37,702 bases of DNA, from assembly GCA_003339415.1 (NCBI GenBank), contig PDHQ01000315.1:1-37702 (forward strand), in the 5' to 3' direction. Below are positions 1 to 12,612 of the stretch, in pieces. Position numbers and translations under genes: made by a program. Under the pieces are notes generated by a model that was not told the DNA's origin, did no database searches, and was given only the letters and a program-made list of their open reading frames with translations. This DNA comes from Ophiocordyceps camponoti-saundersi (nom. inval.) (Eukaryota > Ascomycota > Sordariomycetes > Hypocreales > Ophiocordycipitaceae). Position 1 is the stretch's first letter. Every line of letters begins with the position of its first letter.

Positions 1-58
1 CTATTATTTAGCTAGGGAGTTATTATCTATAAAGAAGCAGCGCCGCTAAATATTATAA

Positions 59-75
59 GGGGGGGGGGGGGGGGG
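59..75. repeat. 17-base G homopolymer
   Basis: An uninterrupted run of 17 G follows TATTATAA and precedes TTTTCCGCGCC. It lies just downstream (minus-strand sense) of the chromodomain end of element A. A polypurine tract of a minus-strand element would appear as pyrimidines on the plus strand, so this is not the tract of A. Its length may be affected by sequencing or assembly slippage. Confidence 0.85.
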
Positions 76-164
76 TTTTCCGCGCCTATTAGTGCGCTTT
101 TTAATATAATCCCGCTACCGGCTATTTTACCGTACGTTTCCTAATAACCTGCTTATTATTATAT

Positions 165-3100
165 ATAGCTAGTCTATATAAAGCTTTAAAGTAATTAAGA
201 GCGGCGGTGCCCTTAAGTTCTGCTAAAGGTTCCTATATTAGGTTTTAATAACCCTTTTATTTAATAAAGACCTCCTATCTCCTACCTCTGCTTACCTTCT
301 TCTATCTAGCTAAGACGATTTTTTTAACTTCCTATTTTTCCTCCCTATTAATTAGTATTATAGGAGGCTATAGATTAGTAACTTCTTATTTAAGTAAGGG
401 GTTTAAAGCTGCCCTTTTAAGCAAATCTATATTAAAGTAATTATAAGCTCCTATTAGTAATCCCGTAAGTTTAACGAGGGAAAGGTTAATAACCCGCGCT
501 ACCGTAAACTTAGCGTTCTTCTAGTCAAGCTTCTTCTTAGGCCTTATATTAGGGAAATTATATAGATTAAGCTAAACTTTATCGCTAACTTTAAAGCTCT
601 TAGCTACTTATTAATTCTTATTAGCTTAGAACTTCTAGGTTTATAAGGATAAAATATCGGCAGCTTAATATAAGTTTATTACTTATTATAATCGTCTTAC
701 GAATTCCTCGGCCTAGCCCTTAGGATTCCTTTTTAATAATTACGGAGTATCCCGGTTTAATAGTGCTATTATTAGAGCTTAAAACTTATAGGTTACGAAG
801 AATAGCGTTATTCTTATAGCTAAGTAAACTCTGCTATTTAGTATAAGCTAAGCTATAGGAAGCTATTTATCCTAGTTATCCTAATTATAAGAGATTACCG
901 CTTAGAGGTAAGCTTATATATCTTAATTAACCCTTTTATATCCTCTATCGGTCTATAAATAGTAAGCTATACTAAGTATTTAATTAATCCTATAAAGTTA
1001 GCAAAGATAGCTTTAAAATTCGCTTATCTAGTTAGTTCCTCTATTACTTATAATAGTGCTTAGCTACTAGTAAAACTATATAAAATATTAGAGAAACCGC
1101 TTTATATAAAGCGGAGTATCTATTAAGGGTATTAGCTTAAGTAAGATCTCTTTACTAAAGTAGTCTTTAATTACCTATAAGTGCTTATTTCCGCGTTCTA
1201 TAAGCGGGAAGTCTATTATAAAATCTATTTATATATATTAGTAAAACTAATCTAAAGTAGGTAATAACTTAAAAAGGGTAGCCTAATATTATTTCTAAGC
1301 CTTAGTCCTACTATAAGTATTATAGTTCCTAAGGAATTAATAAATATATTATTATTAAAGCGGCTAGAAAAAGTCGCAGGTTATAAGGGCTACTATACCT
1401 TCCTTTCTAAGGTAACTAACTAAGGCTAAGTTATAGATTATTTAGATAAGATAATTCTATAGCGTATTAAGCGGGGAGGCTAGTGCCTTCTTAAAGTCCT
1501 CCGTTATAATAACTAAGGCTCTTAGGACCTAAAGCTTATTATAGAAACGTAGTCTTCCTTTAGCGTTAATATAGTAATCTATAATTTAAACCTTAAGTTA
1601 TAGCTTTAGAGATAGTAAGCAGTCTCCCCTTACTATAGCTTAATATACTTCCTAGAAGACCGAGTCTTATAATATTATCTTATTTTATAGTTCCTAAAGC
1701 TTATTATTAGAGAAGACTCGAGTTTCTAGTAAAATATCGTTCTATAAATTTATAGCGTTTTCCGCAGCTATACTTACGTTTTATTATCTATCTTCGCCTT
1801 CCTCTTCTTCTAGGATATTAGTAAGGTCCCTTAAAATATCGATTACTATTACTTATAGGTAGAATTATAAAGCTTCTTCGGGAATTATCTATATAAAGCG
1901 GGCGTTTTCCTCCTTTATAGTTAAGGGTTTATCTTAATCCCTACGGGAAAGGGCGTCTAGGACTATAGCTTATTTGCTAGGTTAATAACGAATCTTAAAA
2001 TTAAATCGTAATAGGTACTCCGCTTAACGCGCTTATCGTTCTAATAAGTGCCGGCGAGTTATAAAATACTCTAAGTTTTTATAATTAGTAATAATATTAA
2101 AGCTATTATAACTATATAGTTTAGCGTGCTACTATTCTAAGTATTTAATAATCGCTAATATCTCTTTATCGTATATAGGATAGTTACGTTCGGCCGCGTT
2201 TATTTTTACGGAAAAAAACGCTACTAGTCGTTTCTATCTATCTTATTCCTAGTAAAGATAACCTCTTATAGCGTAAGCGCTAGTATCTATTTCTAAAAAT
2301 ATAAGGTCCCCGAAGTTTTATTCTACTAATAAAGGGGCCCTTATAAATAGATTCTTAACTTCCTAAAAAGCTTATTCCTAATTAGGGCCCTAGATGAACT
2401 TAACCCCTTTCTTTATTAGGTTTATTAATAGTTTTACTACCCTAGCAAAATCTATAATAAAAAGATAGTAAAAGTTAGCAAAACCTAGGAATCCGCGAAG
2501 GCCCTTAAGGGAAGTTAGCGCGGCCTAGTTAACGATTATCTTAATCTTTTCCGGGTCTGCTTAGAGCCTAACTCCCGCTAATATTATAAACTCTAAGTAT
2601 TTTACCTTCTTAACTATAAATTTATACTTATCTAAGTTTAAATAAAGCCTATACTTTTAAAGTTTACGGAGAACTAGGCGTACTTTACGGAAATAATCCT
2701 CCTTAGTACTATTAGAGTAAATAATAATATTATTAATATAAGCTAAGTAGAACTTATTAAGATACGGCTAGAGGATACTATTAATATATCTCTAAAAAGT
2801 AGTAGGAGCCCTTATAAGTCCGAATAGGGTAACTATCTATTTAAAAAAGCTATATTAGGTCCGAAACGCTATTTTCTATTCCTCTCCTTTAGTAATCTAT
2901 ACCTTATAAAAAGCTTATATAATATTTAGCTTTATAAGCTATTAAAACTTAGCTAATAACCGAAGGGTATTACCGAGTAAAGGGAGCGGGTATCTATCTA
3001 AGACTATAATTATATTTAGTGTACGGAAATCCGTATAAAACTATAATCCTCTTCTAGGTTTCCTTATAAAAAGGACTAGGGCACCCGCGGGCGAGCTGCT

Positions 3101-3954
3101 AGGTTAAATAAAGCCTTTCTAAAGGAGGTTTCGCAATATCTTTTTAAAGATAAGTAATTCCTCCCTTAATATACTATAAAGGGGGCTAAATAAGATCTAA
3201 AGTTCTTTACTATCTATTTCTTTCTTAAGCGGTATACGGTAATTTATACCTTTTTTATATAAGTTTAACTTATCCGCTTCTTACTTACGGAAAAGGGGAA
3301 GTATATCGTAGAATTTTATCGGGATCCGTTCTTATAGTTAGTTATCTATTAAGGGAATCTTATCTTATAACGCCTTCTCTACGTTTTTAACTCTTACCGC
3401 TTAGATCTCTAAGTATTTAGTAGGGTCCTTTTTCTAATAGCGTAATTCCTTCTACCTCCTCCTTACTTCTTCGATAAAGGTCGAGCTATAAAGGTATACT
3501 GCGTTTAAGATCTCTTTTATTAGTTAAGAGTAAGTATTAGTAACCCGCACTTATTACTATAAATCTTTATATTATACTTATTCTTTATAAGGGACTAAGT
3601 AAGATTTTATATATTATAGCTAAGGCTTACTAAAGATAATTAGGAAATTAAGATCTAGTATTATATATACTATAATTAATTAATTAAAGCTATTTATCTT
3701 AAGCGAAAGCTAAGCGATACTTAATACTTTTAGTCTACTTATTACTACCCCTTTTACTTATTAAGCTAAGATTCTTTCTATTAGTATTCGTAAGTCTTAT
3801 ATTAGCTATAAGTATATTACGAAATAGCTCTCGTAGCCTTTATTAACTAATATATTTACTAATTCTAAGTTATTTAAGATTATAGGAATCTTAGTAAATA
3901 AAGCTTATAGTCTAAAACGGAGGATATTTTTCTTTTCCTTTATTTATTATAGCC
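165..3954 (-). pseudogene. Element A: Ty3/gypsy pol relic (protease, RT, RNase H, integrase, chromodomain)
   Basis: RIP-broken pol of a Ty3/gypsy chromovirus, read right to left. A protease-like region (about 3,900-3,500) is followed by RT. The catalytic YxDD box lies at 2,715-2,738, with both Asp codons now TAA, and the conserved FLGF..FYRRF segment falls near 2,440-2,490. RNase H spans about 2,350-1,960 and integrase about 1,700-350. The integrase tail near 300-570 keeps KKKLD, NAKFTV and DLLKRAA, typical of fungal gypsy. A chromodomain follows at about 175-345 (EVKKIV, then K-stop-KGY where KWKGY is expected, then EPL). Stops fall almost only where Gln or Trp is expected. The gag of the same element continues at 9,917, so element B split A just upstream of the protease. 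The 3' LTR must lie before base 1. Confidence 0.85.
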
Positions 3955-4296
3955 TATAAGTGCGTTAAGTGAATAATAGTATTAGCACTATAAATAAAGA
4001 TTCTAAGCTAAGGAGAGAAGAGAGAAAAAGAGGAAAAACTCTTATAGGCGGAATCCTAGTAAAATAGATAAGGGCACGTGCTAGTAGAGATAGGAAAGGG
4101 TATAGAAATCTGCTTAGAAATCCTAGTAATTTCTAAGTAAGTAAATAATCGTATTTCCTAGTAATTTCCCTTAAGGTCTTTCCGGGTAATTTTACGATAA
4201 GGATTTCTAAGGTTATATAAAATTTTATCGGAAATCTTTAGAAATTACTATAAAAAACGTAGGGAAATCTAAGAGGAAACTTAGCGCGTAATATTA
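3955..4296 (-). repeat. Element B 3' LTR
   Basis: 342 bp, matching 9,575-9,916 along its whole length with mainly C/T and G/A differences. It starts TATAAG and ends ATATTA; the expected TG...CA ends would both become TA by RIP. It keeps the palindrome GCACGTGC near 4,075. The bases just inside the element (4,297 on) read CCTTTATTAGGGGG on the minus strand, suitable for a polypurine tract beside a 3' LTR and consistent with minus orientation. Confidence 0.88.
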
Positions 4297-7200
4297 CCCC
4301 CTAATAAAGGTCTTAATATACTTATTAAAACTAATAATAGCGACTATATACCTAGGCCTTAAGGGAAATTATAATATTATCTTAGTTATTATCCTCGTAA
4401 TTATAATTTATAGCGGCGGCCTTAATTTAGTACTAGAGATTAACTAGCGGGCTGGCAGTATTTAGAAAATAATAATAGAATTCCTAAAAAGCTATTAGTA
4501 TATAATAGAAATTCCTAGCTAAATATTATATCTTATTAAGGTTATAGCTACGCTACTAAACTTAATATTTTAACCGGCGGCGTTATCTAATAATATAAAA
4601 CGTAAGGATCTTATTAACTTCCTACTCCGGTATATTATCGATATCTTTAAGCTTAGCTAGGGGCTTATTCTATCCGGGTAAGGGATCCGTAGCAGCTTTC
4701 CGGAGATAATCGGCGTAGAATAAGTTCGTTATCTAGTAATTACTTAAAAGGTTAAGGATATAGCTATAGCTTTATTCCTCGATAATCGTAAAAGGTCTAA
4801 ACTATTACGCGTTAAGGCGCGTAATTAGTATAGTAATTATAAAATTTTTACGGCTAAGGAATACTTAGTTACTAACCGAGAAATTTACTAGGCGGCGTTT
4901 CTTATTAGCTTAGGCTTTCTACTAGCCTTACGCTTTCGCGGCTATAGCTTAAGCTTACTATTATACTTTTTACGCTTAGGCGATAAGTTCGCGGGTAATA
5001 ATAATAAGGCCTAAGGCCCTTAAGGTAATTAGAGGGCTAAGGAGCGAAAAGGGGTTACGTATATCTTTACTAAGGGCGACTATAAGCGGTGCTATACTAA
5101 TTAACGCGTACTATAATAAATTATACGTAAAATTTAAAGCGGGAAAAAACGCGCTTTAATTATCTTATCGCTTACTTACGTAAAACTAAAGCTTTTAGTT
5201 TAAGTATTAGTTAGTTATTTTTACGCTACCTTATATTTAGGGGTAAAGGGCGCTACCGCGATAATACTTAATATTAGTTAGCTAGTTAATTTCTTAGAGA
5301 AATCTTAAGACGAATAGGCTAGCGTTATTAATAATTTATATATCCGGTATATTTAGGAAATAATAAAGGTATCGGAAATAGTATCCTGTAAGCATTTTAG
5401 CTATATTATTCTTCTTACTAAGTAATATAGCGATAATTCTACTTAACTTATAAATAAAGGTTTAAATATAATTATACTTAAAGTAGTCCTCTAATATTAC
5501 TTTCTTATTATAAGTAATATACTCCTAAATAGAAGTTAGAATAGGTAAGGGGTATAGTAAACCCGGGGTCTTATCTTATAGCGTTTTATTCCTCTAATAC
5601 TTATAGTAATTATAAATAAACTAGCGGATATCTCGCTTTATTCTAAGCTAATAGTAATTTTATTAGAGTATCTAAGTAATCTTATTCTATCCCCTATAAG
5701 CGAAAATAGCTAGCTTATATATATTCTAAATTAAGGCGGTGCGGAGAAAGAAACGCTACTAGCTATCTTACTTAGGGATAATAAGGAGATTACCGTAAAA
5801 TCTAAGGTTCTAGTTCGTATTCTCCTCTTAAATTAGTTATACTAACTCTACCCCTAATAAGATAAAGTTTTCTACTAAGCGGACTAGGGTAATTATAAAA
5901 GATAGGGTTAGGGATTTAAACTTAAAGCTATCCGGGGAAATTATAGCTAAAACTTTTTCCTCTTTCTTATAAGCTTTTACTATTAAGAGCTTAGCTATTT
6001 TTTATAAAAGTATATCCGTAGCTATATTTAGCTAGCTAAGCTAGTATAGGAAACGAATATTAAATTAAGTAAGGAAATTAAATTATTAAACTTAATAGAT
6101 AAAAAGTAGCCTTTTTATTATAAAATAAATTAAAGCTTCGTAATTTATAATTATATTAAATTTCTAGCTAAGTAGCTTTAAGTAAAAGTTCTTAAAGCTT
6201 TATATAATAGCGAGGAGTTTACGGTTTTAGATTAGGTAAGTACGCTTAATAGGGTTTATTATCTTTAAGAAGAAGCTTATAAGCTTCTATATTTAATTAT
6301 CTTACTATTACTAAAATATACTAGTAGTAGTATTCTAGGAAGCGTTAGTTTTAAGGTAAGTTAGGAGTTCTAGGCGGAAAAAGGCGAGTACCGGGGCTTA
6401 TATAGCTAGCTCCTTTATTTTATTAAAAGCCTCTTTCTATTCTAGTCTAAGCTTAAAGGCGGTATCTTTCTTAAGGAGGCGGTTTAGAGGCTTAGCTATA
6501 ATATTTATATAATAATAAAAGATTCTAATAAAGTTATAAAATCTTATAAATAAGCAGATAGCCTTATAATTTTAGAGGTTTTCGAACTTTTAGTTTTAGA
6601 TTACTTATACTTTATAGGGGTTTATACTAATTCCTTAGCTTATATATAATATTATACTAAGGTAATTAATTTCCGTAATATTAAACTTTAATTTTTAGAT
6701 ATCCCCTTATAAGTTAGTTTAGTATAGGCGCTAGATTATTTCTCGATATTTCTCCTAATATTCCGCTTTTTCGCTATCTAAGTAAATTAATATATTATCG
6801 GCGTATATACTTATATAGTAATTAAGAAAGTTATAAAGCTAAGCGTTAATAAAATTCTAAAATTAGGTAGGCCTTACCTTAAGGCTAAATAGGAGGATAA
6901 GCTAGTAAAATATACTAAACCTTATACGGAAAGCTATAAGGTATTTAAAGTTAAGGTTAAGATATAAGCGATAAAACGCTTAAATTATATTAATTTTCGA
7001 AAACCGCCTCGCTTCTTAGTAGCTAAACGCTATACTTTCTAAGAAAAGAGTAAGCGAGATTCGACTTTTTAAGTAATTATTTATCTATTAGTAATTAATA
7101 TAGAAGCGCTAGGCTATTAAGTATAGCTTTAGCGCGAAGAGAATAAAGGCAGCGTAAAAACTAGCGTTTAGCTTAATAAACCTAATCTTAAGTAAGTAAT

Positions 7201-8330
7201 TAATAGTTTCCTTCTCTAATAGTAGGTATTTTATAGGTATCTTATAAGAAAAGGGTCTTATTAAGTTTAGGGGCTTTTTAAGTTTTAGAGTAATATTATA
7301 GCCGGGTTAGGAATTAGCTAAAATATAAGCTTCTTTCTTACTAAAAAATCCTTTAAGGTGCGTAAGGGCTAGAGGAATTATATTACGTATATAAGTAATA
7401 TACTTAAGTTCTTCTCCTTAAGGGAATAAGATTTCTTATCTTACGTATATATAGCTAGCTAAGCTTAACTTCGTAACTATAATTAAGTTAAGGTTATCTT
7501 CTAATTTTACGGGGATTATAAGTATTAATAGGGTTATTACTTCCTATTATATTTAGTAAGGGTTTTATTATACTTAACGGATAAGTTACTTTTTTAAAGC
7601 TTCCTTATCTATATTATTAGTTTCTAGGTTATCTTAAGTTAAAGTTTAAGCTTACTTTTTCTTTCTTATAAGCTAAACGAAGTTATTTTTTTTCCGTAAA
7701 CGCTAGAGGATCCGGTACTTACGCTTATCCTAACGGAGAAGGTAGTTCTAGCGCTCGGCGTCCGCTTAGATAGCTAAATCTAAATTTCCGGAAAAAGGGG
7801 GCTTTTTTAATAATAAAATCGAGGGCGAGTATTTAGCGAAGGCGGGCAGGTTATTTAGCTAAACTAGTTTCCGGGCCGCGTAATTAAGTAATAGTCTTTT
7901 TTCGGCTATTTAAAATAAACTAATAAAAAGGTCCTAAGCGTAGTTAATTACTTAATAGATTTCCTAGGGGAAATACTATCCGTTAATTACTAAGGTAATA
8001 ATTAAGTACTTATAAATTATACTAGCTTAGCGGCTTTAGAAATCTATAAAGGGGACGAGATAGATAGGGATAAGTTTAGCACTAAGTCGCTCTATTACTT
8101 ATTTCGTAAAATAGTAACTAATTAAAAGATAGGTATCTACTCCGGTATTATATAAGGTAAAGGTATAAAAAGTAATACTATTAACTTAAACTTAACTATT
8201 AATAGTAAATAACTCTCTTACTTTCTATCTTATATATAATATTTTCGAGATTATTAAGAAGCTTTATAATAGTTTTATTTTTTTCCTAAATTAAAGTTAT
8301 CTAATCGAATAGAATTAGGCGGGGGTATCT
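4297..8330 (-). pseudogene. Element B pol relic (protease to chromodomain)
   Basis: Minus-strand pol of a chromovirus. The RT catalytic box is at about 6,780-6,806 and reads Y-A-D-N-I-L-I-Y, so the second Asp is now Asn by one RIP change. RNase H follows at roughly 6,400-5,950 and integrase at about 5,850-4,750. A chromodomain lies at about 4,480-4,640: EVNKIL, an Arg-rich RRRRLKY turn and YLARNF, where chromoviral chromodomains have YPAENF. Stops replace expected Trp and Gln. The chromodomain sequence differs from that of A and C, so B is a separate family. It lies directly downstream of gag with no recognisable host sequence between. Confidence 0.82.
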
Positions 8331-9500
8331 AAACTCTAAAAACTCTCCTTATCTTCTATTAGTTAAGGTAATTCTTAGCTATATAGCCCTTTTTACTATA
8401 GGTAAAATAAGTACCGTTTTCCTAATAAATTTTCTTCTTATTTTTACTTAGGGGCTAGCTTTTCTAAGTTATAATCGTAATCTTTTTCTATATAGTTAAA
8501 GTAGTTTTATTAACTTATTAAGATTTCTAGGCGATTTTATAATAAGTAAACTTCTTCTTCTTATAAAATATAGTATTTTTTATATACTCGTAAAACTCCT
8601 TATATATTATATATAAGTTCTTAGCTTTCGTAAAAAGGCCTATATTAAGGTTAGCGGGTAAATAGTCTTAAAGCGTATACTTAATATAAGCTAAAGGGAC
8701 TTAGGTTTTAACTATAAGGTAGTTAAATTTTATAAGGAACTTTTAAATTTCCTATTAGCTATTTAGGGAGTAGTTTAGTTTACGGAGCTAATTTATAATT
8801 TTAGTAAACTTATTTAGGTTTTTATAAGCGGACTTTAAGTATTATACTATCTTAGCTAGTTCGGAAAAAAGGTATTCCTCTAAGTTATATTAAGTTTCTA
8901 AAAATTAGCAGGCTTTTCCTTCTAAAATATAAAATAGAATACTCATCCTATCTTACTTATTATAAAAAGTTATCTTATCGGATCTTATCTTATTTTTTAA
9001 ATTTATAAGGAAAGTATTAAAGTTTTCCTTTTTTTTAGAAAACTTACTTATCTCCTTATAGCGAACTTTCGCAGAATTAAAGTAGGAGGGGTTTAGCTAT
9101 TTTACTAAGGTAACTAGCGTAAAAATATCTTAAGTAGCTTTCCTAGTTAAGATAAACGCTTTTTTACTAATCCTAAACGCTATTAATATTTCTTAATAGG
9201 TTTTTTTTATATCTAAGTTTTAATTTTTCTAAGTTAACTAACTTTAAAGTTCCGTAATTTACGCTTATAGTTACGTTATCTCCGTACGCTACTTTTATAA
9301 TATAGTTATATTAGTAATATTCTAAGAGAAGGTAGCTATAGTTATAATTTAGTTTTCTTCGGAACCCTATTCTATTATAAGGTTAGGCGTCTCTAAGGCG
9401 AGTCTCCTTAATCGCTTAAAAGTCTAGTTAGGGGCTTTAAATATACGTTTTAAAGCCGGTTATAATTTAGTCGTATACGAAGTCTTTTCTATCCTTTATA
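8331..9500 (-). pseudogene. Element B gag relic with CCHC zinc knuckle
   Basis: Minus-strand gag of element B, between the 5' LTR and pol. The diagnostic part is the zinc knuckle at 8,371-8,409, which reads Y-F-T-Y-S-K-K-G-Y-I-A-K-N. With TAT read back as TGT or CAT this matches CxxCxKxGHxAxxC, so three metal ligands are Tyr through RIP. The capsid-like part upstream (about 9,400-8,500) is Lys- and Leu-rich with scattered stops. In the living element, Gag would coat the genomic RNA and form the particle. The start is not resolvable because ATG codons are gone. Confidence 0.78.
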
Positions 9501-9574
9501 AGGGATATAAAAGTAAAATACGTATTTCTTAATCGCTTACTAGCGAAAAGAGAGCTTAGAATAGTATTACGGCC

Positions 9575-9916
9575 TATAAATACGTTAAGTAAATAATAGT
9601 ATTAGTATTATAAATAAAGATTTTAAGCTAAGGAGAGAAGAGAGAAAAAGAGGAAAAACTCTCGTAAGCGGAATCCTAGTAGAATAGATAAGGGCACGTG
9701 CTAGTAAGGATAGGAAAAGGTATAGAAATCTACTTAGAAATCTTAGTAATTTCTAAGTAGGTAAACGGTTATATTTCCTAGTAATTTCCCTTAAGGTCTT
9801 TCTAGGTAATTTTATAATAAGGATTTCCGGGGTTACGTAAGGTTTTATTAGAAATCCTTAGAAATTACCGTAAAAGATATAGGGAAATCTAGGAGGAAAC
9901 TTAGCGCGTAATACTA
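9575..9916 (-). repeat. Element B 5' LTR
   Basis: 342 bp, starting TATAAA and ending ATACTA, the partner of 3,955-4,296. It would contain the promoter and transcription start of the element, reading leftward. The inner flank (9,574 downward) reads GGCCGTAATAC on the minus strand, where the primer-binding site should be; I cannot match it to a tRNA 3' end by eye. Confidence 0.88.
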
Positions 9917-11400
9917 TCTATACTACCTTATCCTCTAAGATACTACGATATCTTAAAGCTATTTTTTTCCCTAGTTATTATCGGAGTTATATTCCTTAAC
10001 TTAAGGTAGGATTTCTATATAGTTAATATAAGTTTCTTTTAGGGCCTTTTACTATAGCCTTTATAGGGGTTAGAAATTATAATTATATATAAGGTATATA
10101 TTCGTTCCGCACCTAATATAGAGACCTAATATTCTATATTATTTTAATACTAATCTTTCTACTTACTTAGCTTAAGGGGTATTTCGTAATACTTAAGTAA
10201 GAGTCTTACTATAGCCGCTATCCTTCCCTTTTAGCTTTTTCTTTTTCTTATCTCCTATTATATTTATCGGGATATCTCTATTTATATCCTTTCCTATACC
10301 TAGGTTCGCGGAAATACCCTTAGCGCCTCCTATATATTTATTTAGGTTAGGTTAGTATTTCTTAGCCGCCCTAAGGAAGCGTAAAGTTTACTTAAAAAAC
10401 TAAGTAAGACCCTATAAGCGGTCGATAAATAGGGAGTACTCGTAAGGTATATTGATAATAACTAAAAAGTCTTAAAGTATCGGGGAAAAGGCCCCGTATA
10501 GCTAGGTTAGTTTTACGGAGTTATCCTATCTTATAGATTTAGTAGTAGTTACTAGGACCTCCTCGAATTTAGGAATAAAGTCGCTAAATATCTACCTATT
10601 ACGGTAAACTAAGGTCCGGAGCCTATCTTAAGCCCTCTTTCGTTCCTAAATATTACTAAAAGTTTAATAAAGGTGGTTAAAAAAGTCCTTCGGGCGCCTC
10701 TTTCTACTAAAGCTACTAGACTACTAGAAAGCTAATACTTTCCGTATTTTATCTTTAGGAAGATAGTTTAGAATTTATACTTAGATATAATTTATATTTC
10801 TAGCTTCGCCCTAAAGCTTGTTAATATTATACTAGTAAATTAGTTAACTTATAAAAAAGTAAAAGGAATCTAGTAACTTATCTTACTTAGGCTAAGGTTC
10901 TTTCTACCTCGCGAGGGCTACGTTAATCTAAGCTTAGTTAGGCGTAGCTTTAGCGAAGGTTAGTTTAATAAGGTCCGTTTATAGTATTTCCTTAAAGGCG
11001 TCCGCACGCGTAGCTACGAGTTACTATATATATTCCGCTTCCTTTATCGCGAGGAAGGATATAACTTATTATTAGATAGCAGACTACGCTTCTTATAGTA
11101 TAGCTTTTTACTCCGCTTCCTTATCTATAAGAAAGGCGTTAGCTTATTCTTTAAAGTGCTATTCTATGTACTTTAATATTTACCGATAGCGTTCCTCCCT
11201 ATCTTTTATTATATATTATATTACCTATACTTATTATTCTAACTGCTAAACTTATAGGTCTCGCTATAAAGGTTATTAGTGCCCGCTAGGGCTAGCTTAG
11301 GATTACTAAAGCCCTTCTATCTAGTCCTATAAGTTAGCTATTCCGATCCGATCTAATTTAATTAATCTATTAACGTTAAAAATAAGGGTAAAAATTTATA
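9917..11400 (-). pseudogene. Element A gag relic with CCHC zinc knuckle
   Basis: Minus-strand gag of element A, separated from its pol by insertion of B. The knuckle at 10,079-10,120 reads Y-I-R-C-G-T-N-I-Y-L-I-Y-N-Y, exactly C-x2-C-x4-H-x4-C once three TAT or TAC codons are taken as RIP-changed Cys or His. Upstream, about 10,400-10,640, a capsid-like segment includes DFIPKFEEVL and SVKLT. The stretch 10,700-11,350 is rich in Lys and Arg and could be the N-terminal part. Only two pieces of A are in the window, and their order agrees with one gag-pol broken by B. Confidence 0.75.
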
Positions 11401-11707
11401 AGAAAAAGATACATAATTCTATTAAGGGACTAGTTAAAGGGGTGCTTATTTGCTAAGCTATATATAATAATAATCATGTATAGAAAGCTTCTAAGGAAGC
11501 TGCACTCTAGCGTGCTAAATAGCTATATACACCGCTCTTTCCTTTAGAGCCTATTTGCCTTCCCGTTTAACTATCCTTCCCGTTCCGTTTTATTTAATCC
11601 TTCCGCTATAAGCCTCTAAGCTAGATAGCGGCAGCCTCGTTATTTAATCGTAAGGCTAATCCGTAAGTTTAACGTTTAAGTCTATAACCTAAATATAATA
11701 TAAGGGC
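11400..11707 (-). repeat. Probable 5' end and LTR of element A
   Basis: No coding relic is visible. By position this is the leader and 5' LTR of minus-strand element A, ending at about 11,700 where the integrase of C-left resumes. The partner LTR is outside the window, so neither LTR identity nor ends can be proven. CpA and TpG are less depleted here than in flanking DNA (for example ACATAATTC, ATCATGTATAG, TATACACCG, TATTTGCC). Confidence 0.45.
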
Positions 11708-12612
11708 TAGACTTTAACAAATAGTAATAGATAGAGGCCTACCTAAAGTTATTATAAGCGATAAAGACCTTAAATTTAATTCTAAATTCTAAACTAGCTT
11801 TATATTTAAGCTAGGAACTAAGTATAAATTAAGTATTACTTTTTACTTAGAAACTAATAAGGCTACGGAACGCCTAAATTAAACTTTAAAATAATATCTT
11901 AAAGCTTATATTAATTATAAATAAGATAATTAAGTAATAAACTTACTTATAGCTTAATTAGCTTATAATACTACTAAATCGGAATTTATTAAAATAACGC
12001 TTATTATAGTAAATTATAGATTTAATCTAAAAGCTTATAGATTAGGACTATTAAATAAAGTTAATAATAAAAAAGCTAATTTAAATACTAAATAGCTTAG
12101 ATCTCTATATTCTTATATAAAATTAAAATTAAATTTTATAACTAAAAGAATTAGTTATTATTATAATAAAAAACGCGAAAAAGAACCTTTATTTAATAAA
12201 AATAATAAGGTTTATTTATTAAAAAAAAATATAAAAACTAAATAGCTTAATTAGTCCTTAGAATTTAAAAAATTAAGACTTTTCCTTATAAAAAAAAAGC
12301 TAAGTAACCTTAATTATAAGCTTAAACTTCCTAAAAAAATATTTATTTATTTAATATTTTATATATCCTTATTAGAAAAAGCACCTAAAGATACTAAATT
12401 AGAAGAAAATATTAAAATTATAATATTAAAAGAAGAATATAAACCTAAAGCTATTATAGATAAAAAAATAGAAGAAAATATAATATATTATCTAATAAAA
12501 TAAAAAGGATACCTTTCTAAAGAAAATACCTAGAAACCTGCTAAGCACCTAACTAAGGCACTAAAACTTATTAAAAAATTTAATAAAAATAAAAAAAAAC
12601 ACTTTTAATAAG
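11708..12612 (+). pseudogene. Element C-left: integrase C-terminal half with chromodomain
   Basis: Plus-strand Ty3/gypsy integrase fragment of about 300 codons with few stops. The catalytic Asp is in VIISDKD, followed by KFNSKF and LGTKYKLS; the catalytic Glu is in ATERLNQTLKQYLKAY. A D-x35-E-like spacing is retained. After the GPY/F-type region comes a chromodomain at about 12,436-12,600: YKPKAIIDKKIEENIIYYLIK, stop (Trp expected), KGYLSKENT, stop (Trp expected), KPAKHL. The reading begins abruptly at about 11,708, just before the catalytic core, where element A abuts. I infer that A inserted into C-left and that the missing gag, RT and RNase H lie upstream of the window. The LTR downstream fits a 3' end. 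Confidence 0.87.

Larger units (their letters stand above)
3955..9916 (-). mobile_element. Element B: complete Ty3/gypsy chromovirus with two LTRs
   Basis: A 5,962-bp minus-strand LTR retrotransposon. Direct 342-bp repeats bound a gag-pol relic in the order gag with CCHC knuckle, protease, RT, RNase H, integrase, chromodomain. Element A reads on from 9,917 (gag) to 3,954 (protease region), so B inserted inside A. The expected 5-bp target duplication cannot be confirmed: the flanks are TAGCC on the left and TCTAT on the right, possibly changed by RIP or misplaced by a few bases. Every coding domain is broken by RIP stops, so the copy is dead. Confidence 0.88.

Noticed and set aside
3950..9921. 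A target-site duplication for element B
   Set aside because: TAGCC and TCTAT do not match even allowing C/T changes; the boundaries may be off by a few bases.
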